The notes beneath the pieces were generated by a model. The model was not told where the DNA came from, made no database searches, and was given only the letters and a program-made list of their open reading frames with translations. A stretch of 10,023 nt of DNA from Fidelibacterota bacterium (GTDB lineage Bacteria; Fidelibacterota; Fidelibacteria; Fidelibacterales; Fidelibacteraceae). The stretch is taken from assembly GCA_030596185.1 (NCBI GenBank), contig JAUVKP010000011.1, forward strand, positions 1 to 10,023, written 5' to 3'. Shown one piece after another: positions 1 through 6,680 of the stretch; the first letter of the stretch is position 1, and every line of letters starts with the position of its first letter. The translations under genes and the position numbers were made by a program.

Positions 1-134
1 CTTTACTTTCTGAGTATATGATATAAGTATAATACATTTCGTCCCTTTCTAATCCTCTAATTTAAAATAACCTAATGATTATTAATTGAAAAGAATTCAT
101 TTTAAAAGCTCTTAATCGCAGGACAGGCGAGAGT

Positions 135-152
135 TCCCGACGCAAGTCGGGA
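135..152. repeat. Hairpin with GCAA tetraloop
   Basis: TCCCGAC and GTCGGGA form a perfect 7-bp stem closed by GCAA, a GNRA tetraloop. No T tract follows, so it does not look like a rho-independent terminator. The compact form suggests a dispersed intergenic repeat unit, but no second copy lies in this window. Confidence 0.5.
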
Positions 153-301
153 CAACTTCCGGCATTATATCCCTATGCTCTGATTAACTGAACAACTATC
201 CCAAAAATAAGCACTTTATTTATCACTTATAAGCATAATTAGTCAATATATTTTATTCACTTTATGCATTTTTTTATCTTTGAGAAAATATCTTGTGGCT
301 T

Positions 302-321
302 GGGACGGTCGCGACCGTCCC
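302..321. repeat. 20-bp perfect palindrome GGGACGGTCGCGACCGTCCC
   Basis: The 20 bases equal their own reverse complement. The transcript could fold into a stem with a small loop, or the DNA could be a dimeric protein-binding site. TTACAATACC follows, so there is no terminator T tract. It has the same length and GGG...CCC ends as the palindrome inside the terminator at 6316-6335, but a different core. Confidence 0.6.
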
Positions 322-395
322 TTACAATACCGAAAACAAATTGTAGGAAGATCTCACATCTTACCTCTTGCGTAATTATTAATTGAATTTGTTCC

Positions 396-408
396 GCTCC
401 TACGGAGC
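396..408. repeat. Short hairpin GCTCC-TAC-GGAGC
   Basis: A 5-bp perfect stem around TAC, preceded by TTCC and followed by TTATTATTTT. It resembles the hairpin at 448-460: both have the frame TCCG(N2)CCTACGG(N2)CTTA, and the stem changes are compensatory. Confidence 0.45.
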
Positions 409-447
409 TTATTATTTTAAAGATATCTCTTTTCTATAAAGCTCTCC

Positions 448-460
448 GTCCCTACGGGAC
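448..460. repeat. Short hairpin GTCCC-TAC-GGGAC
   Basis: A 5-bp perfect stem around TAC, a sister of the hairpin at 396-408 about 50 bases upstream. The loop and flanks (TCCG...CTTA) are kept while two stem pairs differ and still pair, so the fold seems to be what is conserved. Confidence 0.45.
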
Positions 461-479
461 TTACATTTCAAACCTCACC

Positions 480-681
480 CCTCACGTTTCACGCCTGCCC
501 TGCGCTGTGCCGTACAGTAGCCCGGATTCATTTGGGCGAAGGTTGGAAGTTTTAACGAAGCAGGGTCTTACGTCTCTTCTTCATTCTTTTCCGACCATCC
601 GGCAGATCCTCTCTACGTTCGGACGCCAGCCGGAAGGTCTCACGCCTGCCTTTCGTAGCTTTAGCGAAGAAGGGTCTCACG
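480..681. repeat. Patch of decayed direct repeats (AGGGTCTCACG / ACGCCTGCC units)
   Basis: The unit AGGGTCTTACG/AAGGTCTCACG/AGGGTCTCACG occurs at 562-572, 634-644 and 671-681. ACGCCTGCC occurs at 490-498 and 642-650. A CGAAGcAGGG/CGAAGaAGGG context precedes the first and third units. Related words occur on the opposite strand at about 6286-6305 (GGCAGGCG...CGTGAGAC). This looks like a dispersed intergenic repeat family in several decayed copies. Confidence 0.5.
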
Positions 682-725
682 CTTTCATTTTTCCTTTGCT
701 TTTCTGTACTCTTATCGTATTTTTA

Positions 726-731
726 TATAAT
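726..731 (+). promoter_or_regulatory. Possible -10 box for the acyl-CoA synthetase operon
   Basis: A perfect TATAAT lies 20 bases before the ATG at 752. No good TTGACA-like -35 sits at the usual spacing (bases 703-708 read TCTGTA), so the call rests on the -10 and its position. It would give a leader of only about 13-15 bases, still enough to include the AGGAGG at 740-745. Confidence 0.3.
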
Positions 732-751
732 ACACATACAGGAGGAGCCTA

Positions 752-2566
752 ATGAATTATCAATTGGATTATCTTAAGACTATGCCAGAAATTTTTGCCG
801 ACGCTCTGCTCGGAGGAACTGATCGTAAACTATTAAATGTCAAACGGAATGATGAGTGGGTAAGCTTTACCTATCAGGATGTTAACGATACTATCCAGCG
901 AATTGGATTCGGTTTTCATGCGCTTGGTCTGGAACAAAAAGACAAAGTGGGAATTCTGTCCGAGAACCGACCGGAATGGTCAATGACGGATTGGGCTTGC
1001 TCACATTTTGGTATGGTTTCCGTACCTGTTTATCAAACATCTATTCCAAAACAGATTGAATATATCCTAAATCATTCAGAAGCAAAGATTGTGATTGTCA
1101 GCTCAAAAGAGCAGGCAAAGAAGATCATATCGATCAAAAGTGCTCTAAAGGCCATAAAATACATGGTCATATTGAATGATGAAAAATTCGACGATAAATG
1201 GATCATCTCTTGGGATGAGCTTCTTAAAAAAGGCGATGTTGCCAAGGATGAATCCAAGACAAGTATGCAAGAAATCTCAGCTAAGATCAAACCTGAAGAT
1301 CTTTTTAGTATTATCTATACATCAGGTACCTCGGGAAAACCAAAAGGCGTGATGGTCTCACAATTCAACATGGCCAGCAATGTTCAGCAGTCACAGGCTG
1401 CGATCAGCTTGCAAAGCAATAAACGCTGGTTGTCTTTTTTACCTCTTAGCCACAGCTTTGAACGTGTAACATCTTTGTTCAGCACCTGGATCGGTGCAGA
1501 AATATATTTTGCCGAAAGTATTGCCAAAGTATCTGAAAATCTTAAAGAGGTCCAACCTCATTATATGGTCACCGTTCCCCGCCTGCTTGAAAAAGTTTAT
1601 TCAGTGGTTCAGGAACGGGTTGCTCTTGGATCACCCGTTAAACAAAATATTTTCCATTGGGCACAAAATGTTGGACATGATGTGGTTAAAAAATTCCTTT
1701 CCTACAATAAAAAACCAAAAGGTATGGTCACAATCCGATATGCCCTGGCAAAAAAACTGGTCTTTAACAAGATCGGTAATATTTTCGGCGGTGAGTTCAT
1801 TCAGTGCATCAGCGGCGGTGCTCCTCTGTCTGAAGAAGTTGGTGAATTCCTCCTGGCTGCCGGAATCGGTATCATTGAAGGTTACGGTTTAACGGAAATG
1901 AGTCCGGTAACCCATGTCAATACAGTTGATCATATTAAATTCGGCACGGTCGGGAAAGCACTTCCTGATGTTGAGACCAAGATCGCCGAGGATGGCGAGA
2001 TTCTTCTTAAGGGACCGAACCGTATGGAAAAATACTTTAACAATCCCGAAGAAACCGCGGAAGCCATTGACAAAGACGGATGGTTCCATACAGGTGATAT
2101 CGGTTTTGTAGATGAAGACGGTTTCTTGAAGATCACAGACCGCAAAAAAAATCTTATCGTCACGGCCGGCGGTAAAAACATTGCCCCTGCTACAGTAGAA
2201 CGTCAGATCACTTCCTCCAAGTTTATTGAACAATCTGTCGTTGTCGGCGATCGCCAAAAATATCTTGTCGCTATTCTGGTTCCGGCATTTGATATCTTTG
2301 CAAAATGGGGAAAATTGCAAGATCCTCCGATCGAATTTTTCACCTACGAAGATGTAGCTAAATCCAAGATCGTTGATAAATTGATCAAAGATGAACTTAA
2401 TGCACATCAGCAGGAATTGGCACGTTACGAACAGATCAAATATTTCTTTATTGCACCGCAGCCTTTTGCCATTGAAACCGGCGAATTGACTGCCAGCATG
2501 AAGATCAAACGTAATATGATCATCGAAAAATACAGTCTTGAATTAGAAGAACTGTATAAAAACTGA
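752..2566 (+). CDS. Long-chain acyl-CoA synthetase (AMP-forming), copy 1
   Basis: A 604-residue adenylate-forming enzyme of the FAA1-type long-chain fatty acid-CoA ligase family (COG1022). It would activate fatty acids with ATP and CoA through an acyl-AMP intermediate, in the cytosol or at the inner membrane face. Visible motifs are the ATP-binding loop YTSGTSGKPKG (189-199), EGYGLTEMSP (from 376), GWFHTGD, the hinge DRKK (463-466), GGKNIAP (473-479) and the C-terminal ELTASMKIKR with probable catalytic Lys584. The ATG follows AGGAGG (740-745) with a 6-base spacer. Tandem stops TGA-TAG end it. It is first of three tandem paralogues and closest to copy 2. One oddity: where copies 2 and 3 have M(R/M)GYY, this copy has MEKYF, putting Lys427 in place of Gly. 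Chain-length preference cannot be read from sequence. Confidence 0.93.
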   Translation: MNYQLDYLKTMPEIFADALLGGTDRKLLNVKRNDEWVSFTYQDVNDTIQRIGFGFHALGLEQKDKVGILSENRPEWSMTDWACSHFGMVSVPVYQTSIPKQIEYILNHSEAKIVIVSSKEQAKKIISIKSALKAIKYMVILNDEKFDDKWIISWDELLKKGDVAKDESKTSMQEISAKIKPEDLFSIIYTSGTSGKPKGVMVSQFNMASNVQQSQAAISLQSNKRWLSFLPLSHSFERVTSLFSTWIGAEIYFAESIAKVSENLKEVQPHYMVTVPRLLEKVYSVVQERVALGSPVKQNIFHWAQNVGHDVVKKFLSYNKKPKGMVTIRYALAKKLVFNKIGNIFGGEFIQCISGGAPLSEEVGEFLLAAGIGIIEGYGLTEMSPVTHVNTVDHIKFGTVGKALPDVETKIAEDGEILLKGPNRMEKYFNNPEETAEAIDKDGWFHTGDIGFVDEDGFLKITDRKKNLIVTAGGKNIAPATVERQITSSKFIEQSVVVGDRQKYLVAILVPAFDIFAKWGKLQDPPIEFFTYEDVAKSKIVDKLIKDELNAHQQELARYEQIKYFFIAPQPFAIETGELTASMKIKRNMIIEKYSLELEELYKN

Positions 2567-2570
2567 TAGC

Positions 2571-2584
2571 CCAATACACAGGAG
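2571..2584 (+). repeat. Intergenic leader repeat CCAATACACAGGAG, copy before synthetase 2
   Basis: Fourteen bases identical to 4412-4425, just before the third synthetase. A looser version, AATACACATACAGGAGG, occupies 729-745 before the first. It contains the Shine-Dalgarno AGGAG (2580-2584). A leader conserved at each gene of the tandem set supports duplication of gene plus leader. Confidence 0.75.
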
Positions 2585-2590
2585 TCTATT

Positions 2591-4405
2591 ATCAGCTATT
2601 CATTGAATTACATCAAAACCATGCCCGAAATTTATTCGGACGCATTGGCCCATGGGCCAAACAGAAAGCTCTATAACTATAAAGTCGGTGACGAATGGAA
2701 AAGCCATACTTATCAGGAAGTTTATGATATGCTTCCCGATCTTGGTTTTGGTTTGCAGTCACTGGGTATTAAAGAGCAAGACAAAGTCGGGATATTATCG
2801 GAAAACCGCCCTGAATGGTGCTTTTTTGATTGGACTTGCGCACATTTTAATTTTGTTTCAGTCCCTGTTTATCAGACATCTATTCCCAAGCAGATCCAGT
2901 ATATTCTCAATCATTCCGAATGTAAAGTTGTGGTCGTCAGCAATGAGGAACAGTTAAAAAAACTGATCCCATTGAAGTCAAAGATCAAATCCCTGAAGTA
3001 TGCAATTCTTCTGGAAGAGGTTGAACATAATGAAGATTGGGTGCTTTCTCTCGAGGATCTTATCAAGGCCGGAAAAGAAACCCGGAAAGCTTCTGAAGTA
3101 AGCATGGAAGACATAAGTGCTAAGGTAAAACCTGATGATCTATGGAGTATTATCTATACTTCCGGAACATCCGGCGATCCCAAGGGTGTGCTTTTGACGC
3201 AATTTAATATTGCCGCAAATGTCCAGCAGACCCAAGAGCATGAAAAGTTTAAAAGCAATAAGCGTTGGCTTTCATTTTTACCTTTAAGTCATACTTTTGA
3301 GCGCTGTACCTCTCTCTTCAGTTTTTGGATTGGTGCAGAGATCTATTTTGCAGAAAGTATTGTAAAAGTACCGGATAACCTGAAGGAAGTAAAACCTCAT
3401 TTTATGACCACCGTCCCACGTCTCTTGGAAAAAATATATTCTACCGTGATCGAACAAGTGCTTGCCGGACCCAAGGCAAAGCAAGAGATCTTCAATTGGG
3501 CGCAGCATGTTGGGCATAAAACCGCAGTCAAATATCTAAAGGATAATAAAACTCCTTTGGGCCCCTTAGGTTTTAAATATTCATTGGCTAAAAAACTGGT
3601 ATTCAGTAAAATTGCTGCTGTATTTGGTGGTGAGTTCAGTCGCTGTGTCAGCGGTGGTGCACCCCTGGCCCCGGAGATCGGAGAATTCTTTCTTATGGCT
3701 GGGATACGTGTTTTGGAGGGCTACGGTCTAACTGAAATGAGTCCGGTTACCCATGCAAACATAAATGAACATTTAGTATTTGGTACTGTTGGCAAAGCTC
3801 TTCCTGATGTTCAGACCAGGATCGCAGCCGATGGTGAGATCCTGTTAAAGGGTCCTAACATGATGAGAGGTTATTACAAAAGCCCGGTTGAAACAGCTGA
3901 AGCCATAGATAAAGACGGCTGGTTCCATACAGGTGATATCGGTTTTATTGATGAAGATGGCAATCTAAAGATCACTGACCGTAAAAAAAATCTTATTGTC
4001 ACTTCCGGTGGTAAAAATATTGCGCCTGCCGGTGTTGAACGGGAGATATGTTCATCAAAATTTATTGAGCAAGCTGTCGTTGTAGGTGATCGTCGGAAAT
4101 TTCTGGTAACCATCTTGGTGCCATCTCTTGAGATCATTATAAAATGGGGTAAAAAACAAAGTCCTCCCCTTGAATTTACTACTTATGAAGACGTAGCTAC
4201 TTCCAAGGATGTTGACAAACTGATCAAAGATGAACTGGCAGCTGCACAGGGCGGTCTTGCTCGCTATGAACAAATAAAATATTTCTTCATTGCCCCTCAG
4301 CCCTTTACTATTGAAACAGGTGAGCTGACAGCAAGCATGAAGATCAAACGAAATGAGATCATCAACAAATATGATCTCGAGATTGAAGAACTCTATAATA
4401 ATTAA
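2591..4405 (+). CDS. Long-chain acyl-CoA synthetase (AMP-forming), copy 2, apparent ATC start
   Basis: Second tandem FAA1-type fatty acid-CoA ligase, clearly closest to copy 1. Motif positions match copy 1 exactly when counted from 2591: YTSGTSGDPKG from residue 189 and catalytic Lys584 in ELTASMKIKR. EGYGLTEMSP, GWFHTGD, DRKKNLIV and GGKNIAP are intact. Start choice: no ATG/GTG/TTG sits where the paralogues begin. Starting at ATC 2591, six bases after AGGAG (2580-2584), the N-terminus xSYSLNYIKTMPEI aligns residue for residue with MNYQLDYLKTMPEI and MKLSLNYLETIPDM, and the length becomes 604, equal to copy 1. The first conventional start is TTG at 2603, 18 bases from AGGAG and probably too far. 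An ATG-to-ATC mutation or sequencing error is the alternative. The gap after copy 1 is 24 bases; the gene ends in TAA-TAA. Confidence 0.9.
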   Translation: MSYSLNYIKTMPEIYSDALAHGPNRKLYNYKVGDEWKSHTYQEVYDMLPDLGFGLQSLGIKEQDKVGILSENRPEWCFFDWTCAHFNFVSVPVYQTSIPKQIQYILNHSECKVVVVSNEEQLKKLIPLKSKIKSLKYAILLEEVEHNEDWVLSLEDLIKAGKETRKASEVSMEDISAKVKPDDLWSIIYTSGTSGDPKGVLLTQFNIAANVQQTQEHEKFKSNKRWLSFLPLSHTFERCTSLFSFWIGAEIYFAESIVKVPDNLKEVKPHFMTTVPRLLEKIYSTVIEQVLAGPKAKQEIFNWAQHVGHKTAVKYLKDNKTPLGPLGFKYSLAKKLVFSKIAAVFGGEFSRCVSGGAPLAPEIGEFFLMAGIRVLEGYGLTEMSPVTHANINEHLVFGTVGKALPDVQTRIAADGEILLKGPNMMRGYYKSPVETAEAIDKDGWFHTGDIGFIDEDGNLKITDRKKNLIVTSGGKNIAPAGVEREICSSKFIEQAVVVGDRRKFLVTILVPSLEIIIKWGKKQSPPLEFTTYEDVATSKDVDKLIKDELAAAQGGLARYEQIKYFFIAPQPFTIETGELTASMKIKRNEIINKYDLEIEELYNN

Positions 4406-4411
4406 TAAATT

Positions 4412-4425
4412 CCAATACACAGGAG
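4412..4425 (+). repeat. Intergenic leader repeat CCAATACACAGGAG, copy before synthetase 3
   Basis: Identical to 2571-2584. Here it continues as GAATT to an ordinary ATG at 4431. Set against the copy 2 leader, that ATG lines up with the ATC at 2591. Confidence 0.75.
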
Positions 4426-4430
4426 GAATT

Positions 4431-6248
4431 ATGAAACTGAGTTTAAACTATCTGGAAACCATCCCCGATATGCTCGCATACTCATGCGAAAAATATGGAG
4501 ATCTGGTCCGTTTCGGAGAAAAAAAGAGCGGTAAATGGAAGACCTATACTTTTTTAGAGATTCGGGATATCGTTGAAAAGATCACACTGGGGCTAAATGC
4601 TTTGGGGTTAAAGCATGGCGAACGTTTCGCGATCCAATCTGAAAATTGTAAAGAATGGACTATGATGGATCTTGCCTGTGCGCACCTTGGGGTGGTGAGT
4701 GTAGCGATCTATCCTACTCTACCGGCAAATCAAATACAGTATATTCTTGAGAATTCCGGAGCAGTTGGTGCCTTTGTTTCAGATAAAGTACAACTTGAAA
4801 AGTTGAAAGAGATAAAAGGTAAGCTGCCTGAGTTCAAAGATGTTGTTTGCCTTGAAGAAGGTCAGGATGGCGATGATTGGGTTATGTCCTACTCTACACT
4901 TATAAAAAAAGGTGAAGAGGTTAAAGCTAAAGGAAAACTTAGCCTTGAGTCTTTTGGTAAAAAAATCAAAAAAGATGATCTTTGGACCTTGATCTACACA
5001 TCCGGAACAACAGGAAAGCCTAAAGGTGTTATGCTTTCACAGTTCAATATTTCTTCTAACGCACAATCTTCTATGGAACGAATTAAGATCCCTTCAGATG
5101 TTCGTTTTCTTTCATTCCTTCCTTTAAGTCACTCTTTTGAACGTATTGTTTCTCATGGTTCCTATTTTTGTGGTGCCGGAGTTTACTTTGCAGAAAGTCT
5201 GGATAAAATTGCGGATAACCTTAAAGAAGTCAAACCTCAATATATGTTCTCCGTACCTCGTATCTTTGAAAAAGTTTATGCCAAGATACATAACGGCATT
5301 GCAACCGCTTCTCCTTTGAAGAAAAAGATCTTTGCATGGGCAAAAAAAGTCGGTGAAGAAACCGCCAGAAAATATCTGATCAACGAAAAAAGACCTCGTG
5401 GCAAATATGGTATCTCATACCCAATTGCCAAGGCTTTGGTTTTTAATAAAATCAACAAAGCTCTCGGCGGTGAATTTATTTATGCCGTTTCCGGTGGTGC
5501 ACCTCTTGCCGAACATATCGGTTATTTTTTCTCAGCTGCCGGTATTAATATCCTGGAAGGTTTCGGACTGACCGAGACATCACCGGTGACCCACTTGACC
5601 CCTCCGGGAAAAATCAAATTCGGTAAGGTCGGACTTCCGATCCTTGACGTTGAATGCATGATTGCAACGGATGGTGAACTCTTGATCCGCGGACTTTGTG
5701 TGATGATGGGTTACTATAAGAATCCGATCGAAACTAAAGAAGCTATCGATGAGAACGGCTGGTTACATACCGGTGATATCGGTCTGATCGATGAAGAAGG
5801 CTTCCTCAAGATCACTGATCGCAAGAAAAACATTATTGTGACAGCAAGTGGCAAAAATATTGCTCCGGCACCTATCGAAAATGTTATGCTTGAATCAAAA
5901 TTCATCGAACAGGTCGTGATTGTCGGTGACCGCCGCAAATATCCTATTGCCCTAATCGTCCCCGCTCGAGAAGAACTGGAAACATGGGCTCAAGAACATG
6001 CCATCGTCTATTCAAATTTTTTCGCACTTCTTGGCAACCAGGAAGTATATGCATTATTTGAAAGTGAACTGGAAGAATTCCAGACTCAGCTTGCACGCTA
6101 CGAAAAATCCAAGAAGATCCTGTTGATCGGTGAACCTTTCACTATCGAGAACGAAGAACTTACACCAAGTTTAAAAGTCCGTCGTAGAAAGGTTGAAGAA
6201 CATTACATGAAACAGATCGAAGCGCTTTATGGCATAGATGATGATTAA
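4431..6248 (+). CDS. Long-chain acyl-CoA synthetase (AMP-forming), copy 3
   Basis: Third tandem FAA1-type fatty acid-CoA ligase, 605 residues and the most divergent of the set. Motifs: YTSGTTGKPKG from residue 189, EGFGLTETSP from 376, GWLHTGD, DRKK from 463, SGKNIAP (Ser for the first Gly of the other copies) and ELTPSLKVRR with probable catalytic Lys582. It is two residues shorter than its sisters between the hinge and the catalytic lysine, and has its own C-terminal end (ALYGIDDD). The start is the ATG at 4431, four bases after AGGAGG (4421-4426). An in-frame ATG at 4353 would overlap the end of copy 2 and has no homologous N-terminus. It is last in the operon, 25 bases after copy 2, with TAA-TAA stops and a terminator about 65 bases on. 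Its greater divergence suggests a different acyl substrate or role. Confidence 0.93.
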   Translation: MKLSLNYLETIPDMLAYSCEKYGDLVRFGEKKSGKWKTYTFLEIRDIVEKITLGLNALGLKHGERFAIQSENCKEWTMMDLACAHLGVVSVAIYPTLPANQIQYILENSGAVGAFVSDKVQLEKLKEIKGKLPEFKDVVCLEEGQDGDDWVMSYSTLIKKGEEVKAKGKLSLESFGKKIKKDDLWTLIYTSGTTGKPKGVMLSQFNISSNAQSSMERIKIPSDVRFLSFLPLSHSFERIVSHGSYFCGAGVYFAESLDKIADNLKEVKPQYMFSVPRIFEKVYAKIHNGIATASPLKKKIFAWAKKVGEETARKYLINEKRPRGKYGISYPIAKALVFNKINKALGGEFIYAVSGGAPLAEHIGYFFSAAGINILEGFGLTETSPVTHLTPPGKIKFGKVGLPILDVECMIATDGELLIRGLCVMMGYYKNPIETKEAIDENGWLHTGDIGLIDEEGFLKITDRKKNIIVTASGKNIAPAPIENVMLESKFIEQVVIVGDRRKYPIALIVPAREELETWAQEHAIVYSNFFALLGNQEVYALFESELEEFQTQLARYEKSKKILLIGEPFTIENEELTPSLKVRRRKVEEHYMKQIEALYGIDDD

Positions 6249-6257
6249 TAAGACCAG

Positions 6258-6296
6258 CCTTCGCCACCCCGAAGCATCGGGGCGGCTGGCAGGCGT
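6258..6296. repeat. Dispersed repeat CCTTCGCC...GGCAGGCG with internal hairpin
   Basis: It opens with CCTTCGCC (6258-6265) and closes with GGCAGGCG. Inside, CCCCGA-AGCA-TCGGGG (6267-6282) forms a perfect 6-bp stem, extended by GCC/GGC across one mismatch. The same bracket, CCTTCGCC...CTTCGGGTCGGCAGGC, recurs at 7400-7427 inside the nth reading frame. The reverse complement of GGCAGGC resembles the CGCCTGCC words at 490-650. Confidence 0.55.
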
Positions 6297-6314
6297 ACGT
6301 GAGACGTAAATCGT

Positions 6315-6341
6315 AGGGCTCGACATGTCGAGCCCTTTTTT
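6315..6341 (+). terminator. Rho-independent terminator of the synthetase operon
   Basis: The perfect 20-bp palindrome GGGCTCGACATGTCGAGCCC (6316-6335) is followed directly by six T (6336-6341). The RNA would fold with an 8-bp GC-rich stem and CAUG loop. It lies about 70 bases after the third synthetase and is the only strong terminator in the window. It separates the synthetase operon from the downstream genes. Confidence 0.8.
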
Positions 6342-6397
6342 AGTTCATTGCTAATTGTTAATTGCATTGTCAATTTTCCTTTGTCAATTATCAATTG

Positions 6398-6432
6398 TTT
6401 TGCCTTTTGCCTTTGTACTTTTGCCTTTGTAC
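6398..6432 (+). repeat. Short tandem repeat TTTTGCC / TTTGTAC
   Basis: Five 7-base units in a row: TTTTGCC, TTTTGCC, TTTGTAC, TTTTGCC, TTTGTAC. The 14-mer TTTTGCCTTTGTAC is thus exactly repeated (6405-6418 and 6419-6432). It follows an AT-rich CAATT-type stretch (about 6350-6397) and lies just upstream of the winged-helix gene, where it supplies both candidate -35 boxes. Confidence 0.7.
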
Positions 6433-6441
6433 TTGTATATT
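6413..6441 (+). promoter_or_regulatory. Possible promoter of the winged-helix gene
   Basis: TTGTAC (6413-6418) and TATATT (6436-6441) are separated by 17 bases, about 42 bases before the ATG at 6483. A second TTGTAC (6427-6432) is out of register. The -35 is only half consensus, so this is tentative. Some promoter is expected because the terminator at 6315-6341 isolates this gene. Confidence 0.3.
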
Positions 6442-6482
6442 TCCGCAGGACTAATCAGAATTCAAAATAAAAGGAAAATACC

Positions 6483-6674
6483 ATGAATATTGGGTCACTT
6501 TCAGGTAAAGTATGGAAAAAATTAGATAAAGACGGCGCAATGACAGCAAGCGCATTGCTTAAAGCACTAAACGTTAAGAATAACGATTTGATGATGGCTT
6601 TAGGTTGGTTGCTTCGCGAGGATAAATTGGAAGCAACTAAAGTAGCCAATAGCACAAAATACTCGCTTAAGTAA
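6483..6674 (+). CDS. Small winged helix-turn-helix protein (DUF2582-like)
   Basis: A 63-residue protein resembling the winged-helix DUF2582 family, small proteins found in many FCB bacteria and some archaea whose function is not established. The N-terminal MNIGSLSGKVWKKLDKDG looks like the first helix. TASALLKALN and KNNDLMMALGWLLRED fit the helix-turn-helix pair, and KLEATKVANSTKYSLK fits the beta wing. The ATG follows AAGGA (6471-6475) with a 7-base spacer. It has no signal peptide or added domain, so it is a bare DNA-binding (or possibly protein-binding) fold. It stands between the terminator of the synthetase operon and nth. It may be a single-gene unit or co-transcribed with nth, since only 68 bases and a weak hairpin (6681-6694) intervene. 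Its targets cannot be inferred. Confidence 0.75.
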   Translation: MNIGSLSGKVWKKLDKDGAMTASALLKALNVKNNDLMMALGWLLREDKLEATKVANSTKYSLK

Positions 6675-6680
6675 ATACAT

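Larger units (their letters stand above)
1..751. other. Gene-free region with hairpins and degenerate repeats
   Basis: I find no credible gene here on either strand. Bases 1-120 are AT-rich with stops in all frames. From about 120 onward the region is a mosaic of short hairpins (135-152, 302-321, 396-408, 448-460) and a patch of related GGTCTCACG-type repeats (about 480-681), each listed separately. An open frame from a GTG at 507 to 752 exists, but it lies wholly in this repeat patch and has no ribosome binding site. The last 30 bases carry a TATAAT and the ribosome binding site of the first synthetase gene. Confidence 0.7.

Noticed and set aside
120..700. Possible CRISPR array in the repeat-rich upstream region.
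   Set aside because: The repeats are short, imperfect and irregularly spaced (72 then 37 bases apart). There are no uniform spacers and no cas genes nearby.
507..752. An 81-codon open frame on the + strand before the first synthetase.
   Set aside because: It starts at a GTG with no ribosome binding site and lies wholly in the degenerate repeat patch. The translation resembles no known family, and its end merely overlaps the real start at 752.
1494..1892. A 132-codon + strand open frame inside synthetase copy 1.
   Set aside because: It is an alternative-frame shadow of conserved enzyme sequence with no family resemblance.
1889..2407. A 172-codon open frame on the - strand.
   Set aside because: It lies antisense inside the conserved C-terminal half of synthetase copy 1. 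A similar antisense frame recurs in copy 2 (4055-4420), as expected for shadows of related coding sequence.
4353..4430. A longer N-terminus for the third synthetase from an ATG at 4353.
   Set aside because: The extension overlaps the end of copy 2 and translates its coding region and the leader repeat. The ATG at 4431 has an ideal ribosome binding site and matches the paralogue N-termini.
752..6248. Possible non-ribosomal peptide or polyketide adenylation modules.
   Set aside because: Each protein is a free-standing synthetase of about 604 residues with FAA1-type motifs (GGKNIAP/SGKNIAP) and no carrier-protein or condensation domain.
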